NCBI RefSeq assembly: GCF_011008565.1
Contig: NZ_JAAIWK010000012.1
Location: forward strand, 30,353-94,352
Reading direction: 5' to 3'
DNA: 64,000 nucleotides
DNA from: Heyndrickxia ginsengihumi
GTDB taxonomy: Bacteria; Bacillota; Bacilli; Bacillales; Bacillaceae_C
This document shows positions 27,093 to 36,290 of the stretch, one piece after another. The stretch's first letter is position 1. Each line of letters begins with the position of its first letter. The translations under genes were made by a program, and so were the position numbers. Under the pieces are notes generated by a model that was given only the letters and a program-made list of their open reading frames with translations, was not told the origin of the DNA and ran no database searches.

Positions 27093-28379
27093 TTGGCTAT
27101 TGAAAAAATGAAAATGCCTCAATTAGGGGAAAGTGTAACAGAAGGAACGATCAGCAAATGGCTTGTTTCTCCTGGAGACCATGTTCAAAAATATGATCCA
27201 ATTGCAGAAGTTATGACTGATAAGGTAAATGCCGAAGTGCCCTCATCCTTTTCGGGCGAAATTGTGGAACTGATTGCAAAAGAGGATGAAACTTTAAGCG
27301 TTGGTGAAGTGATTTGTACGATAAAACTAGAGGGCCAAGAAGAAGATAGTAGTTCTATGTCAAACATAGTTGAAGAAGATCAACAGGATTCAACTGCTTC
27401 TATTGCTCCTGTCAAACTTGGGGATCAAGGGAAGAAACTCCGTTATTCTCCAGCTGTACTAAAACTTTCGCAGGAACATCAAATTGATCTTACGAAAGTG
27501 AATGGAACTGGTAAAGACGGGAGAATCACACGGAAGGATTTATTGAAACTGATTGAACATGGTAACATTTCGACAGCAAATAATGCTGAAGTTGTAACAG
27601 GTAAGCAAGAAGTGAAAGAGGCTAAGCAAACAAGTATATCTATACCTGTTTCTTCGGGAGCACAAGGTATTCAGAAAGGCGATATTGTCAAACCAGTAAG
27701 TGGCGTTCGTAAGGCTATTGCTAATAATATGCTACGCAGTAAGCATGAAATTCCACATGCATGGATGATGATGGAAGTCGATGTGACAAATCTTGTTGCC
27801 TATCGTGATTCTCTTAAACAAGAATTTAAACAACGTGAAGGCTTTAATCTTACTTACTTTGCTTTCTTTGTGAAGGCTGTTGCTCAGGCATTAAAGGAAT
27901 TTCCAGAATTGAATTCAATGTGGGTTGACGATCAAATTGTTCAAAAACAAGAGGTTAATCTTTCGATTGCCGTCGCAACAGAAGATGCTCTTTTCGTTCC
28001 TGTCATAAAGAATGCTGATGAAAAGTCTATTAAAGGAATTGCCCGCAATATTACGGAATTGGCACAAAAAGTACGAACTGGTTCTTTGAAAGCCGAAGAT
28101 ATGAGCGGCGGTACTTTTACTGTCAATAATACTGGTTCGTTTGGATCAGTACAATCGATGGGCATTATTAATTATCCACAAGCTGCGATTTTACAAGTAG
28201 AAGCGATCGTAAAACGCCCAGTTGTCATGAATAACGGAATGATTGCTGTTCGAGATATGGTAAACCTATGTTTATCTCTTGATCATCGTATTTTAGATGG
28301 CCTTATTTGCGGTAAATTTTTAAAACGAGTTAAAGAATTGCTTGAAAATATATCAGCAGAAAATACTTCTGTATATTAG
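27093..28379 (+). CDS. bkdB: Branched-chain 2-oxoacid dehydrogenase E2, lipoamide acyltransferase
   Basis: Core acyltransferase of the complex. Lipoyl domain (residues 1-78; lipoylated Lys in MTDKVNAEV, about 44), a flexible linker, the peripheral-subunit-binding domain (about 114-150, SPAVLKLSQEHQIDL) and the catalytic domain with the active-site motif DHRILDG (about 402-408). TTG start behind GGAGG. 428 residues. Last gene of the operon, followed by two hairpin terminator candidates. Confidence 0.95.
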   Translation: MAIEKMKMPQLGESVTEGTISKWLVSPGDHVQKYDPIAEVMTDKVNAEVPSSFSGEIVELIAKEDETLSVGEVICTIKLEGQEEDSSSMSNIVEEDQQDSTASIAPVKLGDQGKKLRYSPAVLKLSQEHQIDLTKVNGTGKDGRITRKDLLKLIEHGNISTANNAEVVTGKQEVKEAKQTSISIPVSSGAQGIQKGDIVKPVSGVRKAIANNMLRSKHEIPHAWMMMEVDVTNLVAYRDSLKQEFKQREGFNLTYFAFFVKAVAQALKEFPELNSMWVDDQIVQKQEVNLSIAVATEDALFVPVIKNADEKSIKGIARNITELAQKVRTGSLKAEDMSGGTFTVNNTGSFGSVQSMGIINYPQAAILQVEAIVKRPVVMNNGMIAVRDMVNLCLSLDHRILDGLICGKFLKRVKELLENISAENTSVY

Positions 28380-28574
28380 TAACAACGTGTTATAAGCAGT
28401 CTACCAAAATGAAGTTTATGTTAGAAATGGCTTCCTTTAAGATTTAAAAAGGATGGAAGGCTTCCTTGGGAAAAGCAAATCAAACGGGAGACGCTGGGGA
28501 TTGTATCGCCCTGGAAAGCGAATATTTGAAGCGGAAAATAGCTTTCTTTTTTAATTACTGTTTATATACAATCA

Positions 28575-28614
28575 TGAGGGTCTGACCTTTGTTAAAAGGC
28601 GGGCTCTTTTTTGT
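28575..28614 (+). terminator. Intrinsic terminator candidates behind bkdB
   Basis: GAG...CCTTT pairs with AAAGG...CTC and is followed by six T. A second candidate upstream (GGAAAGC 28513-28519 with GCTTTC 28541-28546 and TTTTTT) has a larger loop. Confidence 0.6.
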
Positions 28615-28749
28615 ATATGACTCATTCTTCTGTTTTCTTTCAAAACCAGTCATGCTCTATAAAAATAGACTTATGATATTATGTCTATTTTGTTAATTAA
28701 ATCGCTCACAAAATAGAAATGCTAGTTAGGAACCTTTATATAGCAGTGT

Positions 28750-28764
28750 TGAGAGCGGTTTCTT
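28750..28764 (-). promoter_or_regulatory. Candidate cre (CcpA) site of the fru operon
   Basis: Read on the minus strand, AAGAAACCGCTCTCA matches the cre consensus WTGNAANCGNWNNCW with one mismatch. It lies about 110 bp upstream of fruR. Catabolite control of fructose operons is known in Bacillus. Confidence 0.45.
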
Positions 28765-28875
28765 CATCCATAGATGTTTATGACTGATTTTGAATGAATT
28801 TTGTTGATTTCTGTCGGTTTTGATTGTAAAATGAAGTTGTGTAGAAATGAATGCACTTACAAGGTAGGGATGTTG

Positions 28876-29625
28876 ATGTTAACTGAACAAAGGCATCGAA
28901 TGATACTAGAGCTATTAAAAAGTAAAAATATCGTTAGTATCCAGGAATTTACTGCATATACAAATTCATCCGAATCTACGATCCGCCGAGATCTAACACA
29001 GCTTGAAAAAAAGAAGCTGTTAAAACGAATTCACGGTGGAGCCCAACGTTTACATGGTAAGTTACAGGAACCAAATATTGTTGAAAAAACGGCTCAAAAC
29101 ACACGGGTAAAGGAGAAAATCGGACTTTATGCAGCTTCATTAGTGGAAAAAGATGATTGTATTTACTTAGATGCAGGCTCAACGACTATGCAAATGATTC
29201 AATACTTAAATCCTGGTAATCATATGGTAGTCGTAACAAATGGTATTACGCTTATTCCTCATTTGCTAGCAAAGGGGATTAAAACATATTTAATTGGTGG
29301 ACTTGTCAAACCAAGGACAGAAGCTGTCATTGGGAGCGGTGCTTTGAACGATATTAATGGGTATCGTTTTGATAAATGCTTTTTAGGCACAAATGGCATA
29401 CATCCGAAGCTAGGATGTACGACACCTGACCCTGAAGAAGCAATTCTTAAATCTAAAGCTTTAGAACTATCACAAGAAGGGTTTATTCTTGCTGATGATT
29501 CAAAATTTGGAGAGATTTCTTTTTCAAAATTCGCAGAACTATCAGATGTTACGATTATTACGAATGAGCTAGAACAGGAAATACTATCAATCTATCAAGA
29601 AAAAACAGAAATAAAGGTTGTGTAA
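28876..29625 (+). CDS. fruR: Fructose operon repressor, DeoR family
   Basis: DeoR-type repressor, probably released by fructose-1-phosphate. N-terminal helix-turn-helix (about residues 6-57, with SSESTIRRDLTQLEKKKLLKRIHGG spread over 33-57) and a C-terminal sugar-phosphate-binding DeoRC domain with the typical DAGSTT motif (about 96-101). The ATG at 28876 (LTEQRHRMILELL) follows AGGTAGGGA closely; an ATG at 28870 overlaps that site. 249 residues. Its stop is 5 nt before fruK. Confidence 0.93.
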   Translation: MLTEQRHRMILELLKSKNIVSIQEFTAYTNSSESTIRRDLTQLEKKKLLKRIHGGAQRLHGKLQEPNIVEKTAQNTRVKEKIGLYAASLVEKDDCIYLDAGSTTMQMIQYLNPGNHMVVVTNGITLIPHLLAKGIKTYLIGGLVKPRTEAVIGSGALNDINGYRFDKCFLGTNGIHPKLGCTTPDPEEAILKSKALELSQEGFILADDSKFGEISFSKFAELSDVTIITNELEQEILSIYQEKTEIKVV

Positions 29626-29629
29626 AATC

Positions 29630-30541
29630 ATGATTTATACTGTAACACTTAATCCATCCGTCGATTATATCGTCAAAGTGAATGATTTTGAGGTTGGCGG
29701 GTTGAATCGTTCTATCATGGATACTAAATTCCCAGGTGGTAAAGGAATTAATGTTTCACGAGTATTAAAAAGATTGAATGTTTCTTCCACTGCGTTAGGA
29801 TTTATCGGCGGATTCACGGGGAACTATATCGAACAATTTTTAAAAACTGAAGGCATTTCAACTGATTTTGTACAAGTTGAGGAAGATACAAGAATCAATA
29901 TTAAATTGAAAACTGAAAAAGAAACCGAGATTAATGGCCAAGGTCCAATTATTACAGAACAAACGTTAAAACAATTTATTGGAAAAATTGAGCAGCTTAA
30001 TGAAGATGATCTTATTCTTTTCTCTGGAAGTATCCCGAGTTCATTGCCAGCAACAATATATGTAGATCTAATAAAAAGATGCCAAGAAAAACATATTCGC
30101 GTAATTGCCGATGTTTCTGGAGAATCTTTAAATCATGTGATCCATGCAAATCCTTTTTTAATTAAACCAAATCATCACGAAATTGGCGAAATTTTTAATA
30201 CGAAAATAGAAACAGTAGAAGATGCCCATTTGTATGGACGCAAGCTTCTAGATCTAGGTGTGCAAAATGTGATCGTTTCAATGGCTGAAAAAGGAGCACT
30301 TTTCTTAAATAAAGATAGTGCATACTATGCAACGGCCCCTAGAGGGATAGTGAAAAATTCCGTTGGTGCTGGGGATTCTGTTGTTGCAGGTTTTCTTAGT
30401 CAATTTTCACAAGGTAAATCTTATGAGGAAGCATTTCGAGTGGGAGTTGCATGTGGTAGTGCGACAGCGTTTTCTTTGGAGTTATGTACAAAAGATGAAG
30501 TAGAAACCCTTTTACCGCAAGTAAAAGTTCAAAACCTTTAA
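29630..30541 (+). CDS. fruK: 1-phosphofructokinase
   Basis: Phosphorylates fructose-1-phosphate to fructose-1,6-bisphosphate. PfkB-family fold with TLNPSVDYIV (residues 5-14), FPGGKGINVSRVL (about 37-49) and the C-terminal GAGDSVVAGFL motif (catalytic Asp about 247). The ATG at 29630 gives 303 residues; an upstream in-frame start at 29618 overlaps fruR. The ribosome-binding site is weak, consistent with coupling to fruR. Confidence 0.95.
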   Translation: MIYTVTLNPSVDYIVKVNDFEVGGLNRSIMDTKFPGGKGINVSRVLKRLNVSSTALGFIGGFTGNYIEQFLKTEGISTDFVQVEEDTRINIKLKTEKETEINGQGPIITEQTLKQFIGKIEQLNEDDLILFSGSIPSSLPATIYVDLIKRCQEKHIRVIADVSGESLNHVIHANPFLIKPNHHEIGEIFNTKIETVEDAHLYGRKLLDLGVQNVIVSMAEKGALFLNKDSAYYATAPRGIVKNSVGAGDSVVAGFLSQFSQGKSYEEAFRVGVACGSATAFSLELCTKDEVETLLPQVKVQNL

Positions 30542-30555
30542 AGGGGGAGACAACG

Positions 30556-32430
30556 ATGAAGATTACTGAGCTTCTTACAAAAGAAACAATGAAACTAGAT
30601 TTGCAAGCGACATCAAAGACATCTGTCATTGATGAGCTTGTAAATGTACTAGCATCTGCTGATAAACTAAGTGATAAAGAACAATACAAACAAGCGGTAT
30701 TAGCACGTGAGGCCCAAAGTACAACAGGGATTGGGGAAGGAATTGCAATCCCGCATGCGAAAACGGCTGCCGTAAAGTCGCCGGCAATTGCCTTCGGTCG
30801 CTCAATACAAGGCATTGATTATGAAGCTTTTGATGGAACAGACAGTCATTTGTTTTTTATGATTGCTGCAAGTGAAGGAGCAAATAACACTCATTTAGAA
30901 GCACTTTCAAGACTTTCAAGTATGCTTATGAATGCTGAAGTTAGAAATGCTTTATTAGCAGCAAAAACAAAAGATGAAGTGATTTCTATTATTAATCAGC
31001 ATGACGAAGATGACGAAGAACACCATGAAAACGTCGAAGCAACAAATAAAGGCCTCGTATTGGCAGTAACAGCTTGTCCTACTGGTATTGCCCACACATA
31101 TATGGCCGCTGATTCATTGAAAGAAAAAGCAAAAGAATTAGATATTCCTTTTAAAGTGGAAACGAATGGTTCTACAGGAGCGAAAAATATTTTGACCCCT
31201 GAGGAAATTGAACAGGCAACAGCGATTATTGTTGCAGCAGATAAGCAAGTTGAAATGGAGCGTTTTAAAGGTAAACATGTTATTGAAGTACCTGTAGCAG
31301 ATGGAATTCGCCGTCCGAAAGAATTACTTGAACAAGCTTTAAAACAAGATGCCCCAATTTTTAAGGGATCTGGTGAAAAGGCAAGCAGTAATGATGGGAA
31401 AGAAGTAAAGCAACGAAATGGATTTTATAAGCATTTAATGAATGGTGTTTCTAATATGTTACCGCTTGTTGTAGGCGGTGGAATTTTGATTGCGATTTCA
31501 TTTATGTTTGGAATTCATTCATTTGAACCAAAAGATCCGTCATATAATCGTTTTTCGGAGGCATTGCATTTCATTGGTGGCTCAAATGCCTTTACATTAA
31601 TGGTGCCAATTTTAGCAGGTTTCATTGCAATGAGTATTGCTGATCGTCCAGGTCTTGCTCCAGGGTTAGTCGGCGGTTTCATGGCTTCCCAACAAGGTGC
31701 TGGGTTTTTAGGAGGACTTATTGCCGGATTTTTAGCTGGTTATGTTACAAATTTAGTGAAAAAGCTTTTTGTAAAGCTACCACAATCATTAGAGGGAATT
31801 AAACCAGTATTCTTATATCCGTTATTTAGTATCTTCATTACCGGTGTTATTATGTTTTTCGTCATTGATAAACCAGTTATGATGTTTATGAACTATTTAA
31901 CACATTTCTTAAATGAACTAGGAACAGGGAACTTAATGCTACTCGGTATCATTCTTGGCGGTATGATGGCAATCGATATGGGTGGTCCATTTAATAAGGC
32001 AGCCTTTACATTCGGTATTGCCATGATTGATGCCGGAAATTACGCACCACATGCAGCTGTAATGGCAGGCGGTATGGTTCCACCTTTAGGTATTGCACTT
32101 GCAACGACGATTTTTAGAAAAAAATTCACAAAAAAAGAAAGAGATACAGGGCTTTCATGTTATGTACTTGGTGCATGCTTCATTACAGAAGGAGCAATTC
32201 CATTTGCAGCTTCTGATCCAGCCCGTGTGCTCCCGGCTTCCATTATTGGTTCTGCGGTAGCTGGTGCCCTTACAATGATGTTCCATATTCAATTACGTGC
32301 ACCACATGGAGGAATTTTCGTTATTCCTTTTGTCGGCGGAAATCCTTTACTTTATGCATTAGCAATTATAATCGGGGCAGTTGTTACAGCTGTGTTGCTT
32401 GGAATCTTGAAGAAAAAAGTTGTTGAATAA
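30556..32430 (+). CDS. fruA: PTS fructose-specific enzyme IIABC
   Basis: Imports fructose and phosphorylates it to fructose-1-phosphate. IIA domain (residues 1-150) with phosphorylated His in GIAIPHAKT (about 64); IIB domain (about 165-265) with the active Cys in TACPTGIAH (about 174); IIC membrane domain (about 290-620) with eight to nine helices. 624 residues, full length. The fruR-fruK-fruA operon ends in a long terminator stem. Confidence 0.96.
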   Translation: MKITELLTKETMKLDLQATSKTSVIDELVNVLASADKLSDKEQYKQAVLAREAQSTTGIGEGIAIPHAKTAAVKSPAIAFGRSIQGIDYEAFDGTDSHLFFMIAASEGANNTHLEALSRLSSMLMNAEVRNALLAAKTKDEVISIINQHDEDDEEHHENVEATNKGLVLAVTACPTGIAHTYMAADSLKEKAKELDIPFKVETNGSTGAKNILTPEEIEQATAIIVAADKQVEMERFKGKHVIEVPVADGIRRPKELLEQALKQDAPIFKGSGEKASSNDGKEVKQRNGFYKHLMNGVSNMLPLVVGGGILIAISFMFGIHSFEPKDPSYNRFSEALHFIGGSNAFTLMVPILAGFIAMSIADRPGLAPGLVGGFMASQQGAGFLGGLIAGFLAGYVTNLVKKLFVKLPQSLEGIKPVFLYPLFSIFITGVIMFFVIDKPVMMFMNYLTHFLNELGTGNLMLLGIILGGMMAIDMGGPFNKAAFTFGIAMIDAGNYAPHAAVMAGGMVPPLGIALATTIFRKKFTKKERDTGLSCYVLGACFITEGAIPFAASDPARVLPASIIGSAVAGALTMMFHIQLRAPHGGIFVIPFVGGNPLLYALAIIIGAVVTAVLLGILKKKVVE

Positions 32431-32435
32431 TGAAA

Positions 32436-32505
32436 AATAGGAGCTGTGATGAACTGACTTTAAGCATTATACTTAAGGCAGTTCAATCAGCTCCTATTAT
32501 TTTTT
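32436..32505 (+). terminator. Long intrinsic terminator of the fru operon
   Basis: AATAGGAGCTG (32436-32446) pairs with CAGCTCCTATT (32488-32498), extended inward by TGAACTG/CAGTTCA and TTAAG/CTTAA, followed by a T-rich tail. Confidence 0.88.
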
Positions 32506-32798
32506 AATAAAAATTGGATAGCAAATAAAGCTATCCAAAACATCTAGGGAGTTTAGGGGTATGGATCTAGATGTAATACTATTGTTACCAATAATATGCG
32601 AATTTAAACTTACTCGTACTAATAGCAAGATCTCTAGAGCGGAAGGAAACGAACATCCTGAAGCGGGAATCACCCTCTCCCATTTTAAAAAAATTAAAAG
32701 TGAAAAGTTAAAGAAAATGAACAGAAAAATTGAAAGATTAACGGTAAACCTGCTATGATAAAGAGTAGTATTGTAAGTATGAAGAAAGGATGAGTTAA
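32506..32798. other. Intergenic region fruA-brxB
   Basis: Together with the fru terminator this is a gap of about 370 bp. A 65-codon frame (32561-32758) has a TAGGGGT sequence before its ATG but no recognisable family, and its composition is not convincing. AAAGGATGAG precedes brxB. Confidence 0.35.
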
Positions 32799-33236
32799 AT
32801 GAGCGTAGAATTTAATATGTTTATGAATGATGTTGTACGACAAGCTCGTGAAGATGCCATTCAAGCAGGCTATCAAGAATTAAAAACCCCAGAAGAAGTC
32901 GATGAAGCATTTGCTAAAAAAGGAACAACACTTGTACTCGTAAATTCAGTATGTGGCTGTGCTGGAGGTATTGCTCGTCCAGCAGCAGCGCATGCTGTCC
33001 ATTATGACAAACGTCCTGATCAACTTGTTACTGTATTTGCAGGTCAAGATAAAGAAGCTACAGCAAAAGCACGTAGCTATTTTGAAGGCTATCCACCATC
33101 ATCACCATCATTTGCATTATTAAAAGATGGGAAAATTGTCAAGATGATTGAACGTCATCAAATAGAAGGACATGATCCAATGTCTGTTATTACACAATTG
33201 CAAGATGCCTTTGAACAATATTGCGATGAAATCTAA
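32799..33236 (+). CDS. brxB: BrxA/BrxB-family bacilliredoxin (YqiW-like)
   Basis: Disulfide reductase removing bacillithiol from S-bacillithiolated proteins. The CGC active-site motif lies in NSVCGCAGG (about residues 50-58). DUF1094/YphP fold, 145 residues. The position before the yqjA-like gene matches yqiW of B. subtilis. An intrinsic terminator follows. Confidence 0.93.
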   Translation: MSVEFNMFMNDVVRQAREDAIQAGYQELKTPEEVDEAFAKKGTTLVLVNSVCGCAGGIARPAAAHAVHYDKRPDQLVTVFAGQDKEATAKARSYFEGYPPSSPSFALLKDGKIVKMIERHQIEGHDPMSVITQLQDAFEQYCDEI

Positions 33237-33241
33237 AAATG

Positions 33242-33268
33242 AAATCCGGTTAACAGCCGGATTTTTTT
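33242..33268 (+). terminator. Intrinsic terminator behind brxB
   Basis: AAATCCGG (33242-33249) pairs with CCGGATTT (33257-33264), followed by T. Confidence 0.88.
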
Positions 33269-33294
33269 CAAATCACTTAGATAGGGGTAAATAA

Positions 33295-34293
33295 ATGTTT
33301 CGCATCGGTTATCGTACTTTAAAAACAGCTGTGGCTACTCCTATTGCGATTAGTATTGCACAATTTTTTCATTTACATAATTTCTTATCTGCAGGAATTA
33401 TCGCCATACTATGTATTCAAAATACGAAAAAGAAATCTTTAAGTGCGGCATGGAGCCGTTTTGTGGCATGTATGCTTAATATGGTGATATCTTCTATTCT
33501 TTTTACAGTTTTTGGTTATCATTCGTTCGTAATAGGTCTCGTATTATTTCTTTTTATCCCAATTACGGTCATGTTAAAAGTCAATGAAGGAATCGTCACT
33601 TCTAGTGTTATCCTTCTTCATTTTTATGCAAATGGACATGTTACTTGGTCATTTCTCTTTAATGAATTTCTGATTATTATGATCGGCATTGGGGCTGCTC
33701 TAATCATGAACTTATATATGCCCAGCCTTGATCAAACGCTCATTAACTACCAGCAGCAAATAGAAGCGAATTTCAGGATTATTTTTGAAGAAATGATTCA
33801 ATATTTAAGAATGGATAAAATGACATGGGAAGGGAAGGAAATTACGGAAACAGCTAGCTTGTTGGAGGAAGGAAGAAAACTTGCATTTCGGGATGTTGAA
33901 AATCGAATCACCACAAGGGACTCTTTTTATTATGAATATTTTAAAATGCGTGAACAACAATTTGAAATTATTGAACGTTGTTTACCGACTCTTACCTCTA
34001 TCTCAACAATGGTCAGTCAGCGTAATTTAGTAGCCGATTTTATTGAAGAAGTAAAAAACAATATTAAACCAGAAAATACGGCACAAAACAGATTGGATTC
34101 ACTTTATCGTTTGCAGGAAGAGATGAAAACAATGGCACTTCCGAAAGATAGAGAAGAGTTTGAAGCACGGGCAGCGCTTTATCATTTTTTGCAGGAAATG
34201 GAACAATATCTTTTAATTAAAAGTGAATTTAAAGATACGGTGAATGGAAATAAAAATGAGGAGCAAACTAGTAGAAAACGTGAAACTAGGTGA
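33295..34293 (+). CDS. yqjA: Aromatic-acid-exporter-family membrane protein (YqjA-like)
   Basis: Membrane protein of the ArAE_1/DUF939 family. Four to five hydrophobic helices occupy about residues 8-145; a helical cytoplasmic C-terminal domain (about 150-320) follows. Substrate unknown. 332 residues. Its stop codon overlaps the next start in a TGATG arrangement, so the transpeptidase behind it is translationally coupled. The location matches yqjA of B. subtilis. Confidence 0.85.
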   Translation: MFRIGYRTLKTAVATPIAISIAQFFHLHNFLSAGIIAILCIQNTKKKSLSAAWSRFVACMLNMVISSILFTVFGYHSFVIGLVLFLFIPITVMLKVNEGIVTSSVILLHFYANGHVTWSFLFNEFLIIMIGIGAALIMNLYMPSLDQTLINYQQQIEANFRIIFEEMIQYLRMDKMTWEGKEITETASLLEEGRKLAFRDVENRITTRDSFYYEYFKMREQQFEIIERCLPTLTSISTMVSQRNLVADFIEEVKNNIKPENTAQNRLDSLYRLQEEMKTMALPKDREEFEARAALYHFLQEMEQYLLIKSEFKDTVNGNKNEEQTSRKRETR

Positions 34294-34799
34294 TGGATTT
34301 GCGTCTACTAATCATGATGTTCCTTGCGTTTATTTTTTCAATGGCGAATGTACAAGCGGAAAAGTCAGACGCTTCATATATCATTGTAAATAAGCAATAT
34401 AACCAATTGGTTTATATTGAGAACGGTAATATTGTATTGCAAACTAAAATTGCAACGGGAAGGACAAAGGAATTAACACCTGAGGGTCTTTTTACTGTCA
34501 CAGTGAAGGCGAAAAATCCATATTACCGCAAGAAAGATATTCCGGGTGGTGACCCACAGAATCCTTTAGGCAGTAGATGGATCGGCTTTAATGCGCGAAA
34601 TACAGACGGTAGAATTTATGGTCTTCATGGAACGAATCGCCCGAATTCAATTGGTCTTTATGTATCAAATGGATGTATTCGCCTGCCGAAAGAAGCACTT
34701 GAAACATTATATGACAAAGTTTCAAGTGGTACGAAAGTCTATATTACACATTCGCCAAAGTCAATGATCCAAATTGCAAAGGATATAGGAGCACTATGA
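34293..34799 (+). CDS. Secreted L,D-transpeptidase (YkuD domain)
   Basis: Predicted peptidoglycan L,D-transpeptidase. A cleavable signal peptide (about residues 1-22, ending in a VQA-like site) is followed directly by a compact YkuD domain with catalytic SNGCIRLP (Cys about 129) and the upstream HG of LHGTNRP. The ATG at 34293 overlaps the stop of the yqjA-like gene (TGATG); a GTG at 34290 is an alternative. 168 residues. A second enzyme of this family is at 1380-2021. Confidence 0.88.
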   Translation: MDLRLLIMMFLAFIFSMANVQAEKSDASYIIVNKQYNQLVYIENGNIVLQTKIATGRTKELTPEGLFTVTVKAKNPYYRKKDIPGGDPQNPLGSRWIGFNARNTDGRIYGLHGTNRPNSIGLYVSNGCIRLPKEALETLYDKVSSGTKVYITHSPKSMIQIAKDIGAL

Positions 34800-34807
34800 C
34801 AGAAAGA

Positions 34808-35017
34808 GGCTGGGATAAAGGTATGTTAACGATATTGTGGTCTAACCTCGCTCCGGAAATATACTTCACTTTCCGCGGGCAGTTGGTGAGTTTCCTCGTG
34901 CTAACATGCTGCGGGGTCTCGTCGATCCTATCCTCCCACAGGAGTTTACGTATATTTCCGGAGCTGATTTGTGCAATATTCGTTCTTCATTAACCATTTT
35001 TAGTTTTTATCCCAGCC
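34808..35017. repeat. MITE-like long palindromic repeat
   Basis: A 210-bp element bounded by a perfect 12-bp inverted repeat, GGCTGGGATAAA (34808-34819) and TTTATCCCAGCC (35006-35017). Inside is a perfect 15-bp inverted repeat (34850-34864 and 34950-34964), plus imperfect pairing between them, so most of the element can fold into one long hairpin. The centre holds the CTTTCCGCGGGC ... GCGGGGTCTC ... CACAGGAGT pattern that I recall as a widespread non-coding repeat of Bacillales. It starts 8 bp behind a stop codon. The 65-codon frame across it is spurious. Confidence 0.75.
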
Positions 35018-35047
35018 GCTTTAATATGCAGAAAAACAAAAGTCTGC

Positions 35048-35140
35048 TTAAAATAAAATTGAAATACCTGATAAAATAGTTGCTGCCAGCATGGCAAACA
35101 ACATAACATAAACAACAATTTTTTGTACTCTTTTAGACAA
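35048..35140 (-). CDS. prli42: Prli42-like stressosome-associated miniprotein
   Basis: A 30-codon frame: a basic start (SKRVQK) and one membrane helix rich in Met, Leu and Ala with LFAMLAATILSGIS near the end. This closely fits the Prli42 family, known in Listeria as a membrane anchor of the stressosome. The TTG at 35140 lies 9 nt from AGGAG (complement of 35150-35154); an ATG at 35146, two codons earlier, is only 3 nt from that site. Too short for standard gene finders. It lies alone between the repeat and the ydaJ-like gene. Confidence 0.72.
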   Translation of the reverse strand: MSKRVQKIVVYVMLFAMLAATILSGISILF

Positions 35141-35267
35141 TCTCATTCACTCCTGTCTGACGACGCAAAGTATATGATCATTGTATATGGAGAAAGTTAA
35201 ATAGACAAGTAATATATAGATAAACATTCCAAACTAGTGAGTGATCAACCTGGCATGAATATCCCAA

Positions 35268-36290
35268 CTATTTTATTTGTCGATACCGATAATCAGCAAT
35301 CATTGAGTAGATATAGTCGAAAAAGTGTATATTTGAATACATTGTTTTATTAAAAAATGGCGGCTGTTCTAACAGCTTCCGATGTAATTGTTCCGCGTAT
35401 TTTAAATCTCCTTGCTGAATGAAGTATAATGTGGCTAATGCATATACTGCGCTTGATTCATAAGATGAGGCAGGACTTAGTGTCGTTCGGTTATATTGCC
35501 CATAAATTTTTCCTTGCTTGCTCCATTCCTTACGTAGCCAACGATCAAACATTGTTGGAGGTTTGCCTTCTATTTCCTCATATTGGAGGGCAATTAAGAG
35601 CTGATCAATCATATTAACACTCTTTGTATTTGCTTTTTCATATTGTTTTGTATCAACGTTTACGATCTCTAAAAAGAAAGGGGAAGACGAAACGCTTGCT
35701 TGCTCCAGATCATTTTTATAAGTAGATATTGAAATGGAGTTTAGCTTTTTGAAAGCCGATATATTAATGTAACTTAAATGAAGCGTATTTGCCTGTTCAT
35801 TTGTTGACCAATTATAGAAATCAATGAGTGCTCCATTTCTTTTCTGTTTCGTAAGTAACGATGCACTAATTTTGCTCGCTAATTGTTGGTATTTATTGTC
35901 TTTAAAAAGATGAGATGCATCCGTTAAGACATCGATGAGTCGGAGATCATCGACTAGTGCATCTGTTGAAGTATTTTTAGTTAATTTCCATTTTACGTAC
36001 GTATTTTGACCGTCAATAACAAAGTATTTATAAAGAATCTTAAATTGACGATCAAACTCTTCATGATTTTTCGTCATTAGTAAGTAGTCCATATACAAAC
36101 CAATGCTTTCAGATAAATACTCTATATGCTGATTTCGCCCGTAGGACTTAATTTCGCCTTTATTGTTTTGATAGTAGTGATCTACTGTAGCAATTACATG
36201 TGATTGTTTGCGATGAAACTGAACGAGCGTAATGCTGGCCCCTAAAACGAACAGTACTATAATGACCGCAAAATAATTTCTTTTTTTCAC
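35268..36290 (-). CDS. ydaJ: YdaJ-like GH8-related protein of an exopolysaccharide operon
   Basis: Extracytoplasmic protein with one N-terminal membrane helix or signal anchor (about residues 6-22), then an alpha/alpha-barrel-like domain reminiscent of glycoside hydrolase family 8 (LSESIGLYMDYLL, about 59-71; DALVDDLRLIDVL near 110). B. subtilis YdaJ is the corresponding operon member. The GTG start overlaps the synthase stop codon (GTGA). 340 residues. It is the last gene of a ydaK-ydaM-ydaJ arrangement. Hydrolase activity is inferred, and I could not place catalytic acids with confidence. Confidence 0.65.
   Translation of the reverse strand: MKKRNYFAVIIVLFVLGASITLVQFHRKQSHVIATVDHYYQNNKGEIKSYGRNQHIEYLSESIGLYMDYLLMTKNHEEFDRQFKILYKYFVIDGQNTYVKWKLTKNTSTDALVDDLRLIDVLTDASHLFKDNKYQQLASKISASLLTKQKRNGALIDFYNWSTNEQANTLHLSYINISAFKKLNSISISTYKNDLEQASVSSSPFFLEIVNVDTKQYEKANTKSVNMIDQLLIALQYEEIEGKPPTMFDRWLRKEWSKQGKIYGQYNRTTLSPASSYESSAVYALATLYFIQQGDLKYAEQLHRKLLEQPPFFNKTMYSNIHFFDYIYSMIADYRYRQIK

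Larger units (their letters stand above)
28380..28875. other. Intergenic region bkdB-fruR
   Basis: About 500 bp. Two hairpins followed by T-runs (28513-28552 and 28575-28614) end the bkd operon, and a near-consensus cre site (28750-28764) lies before fruR. No gene is supported. Confidence 0.5.

Noticed and set aside
32561..32758. 65-codon frame between fruA and brxB
   Set aside because: No recognisable family, composition not gene-like, and no operon context; the TAGGGGT before the ATG alone is weak support.
34796..34993. 65-codon frame behind the secreted L,D-transpeptidase
   Set aside because: It runs through the long palindromic repeat at 34808-35017; the coding appearance is a by-product of the repeat.
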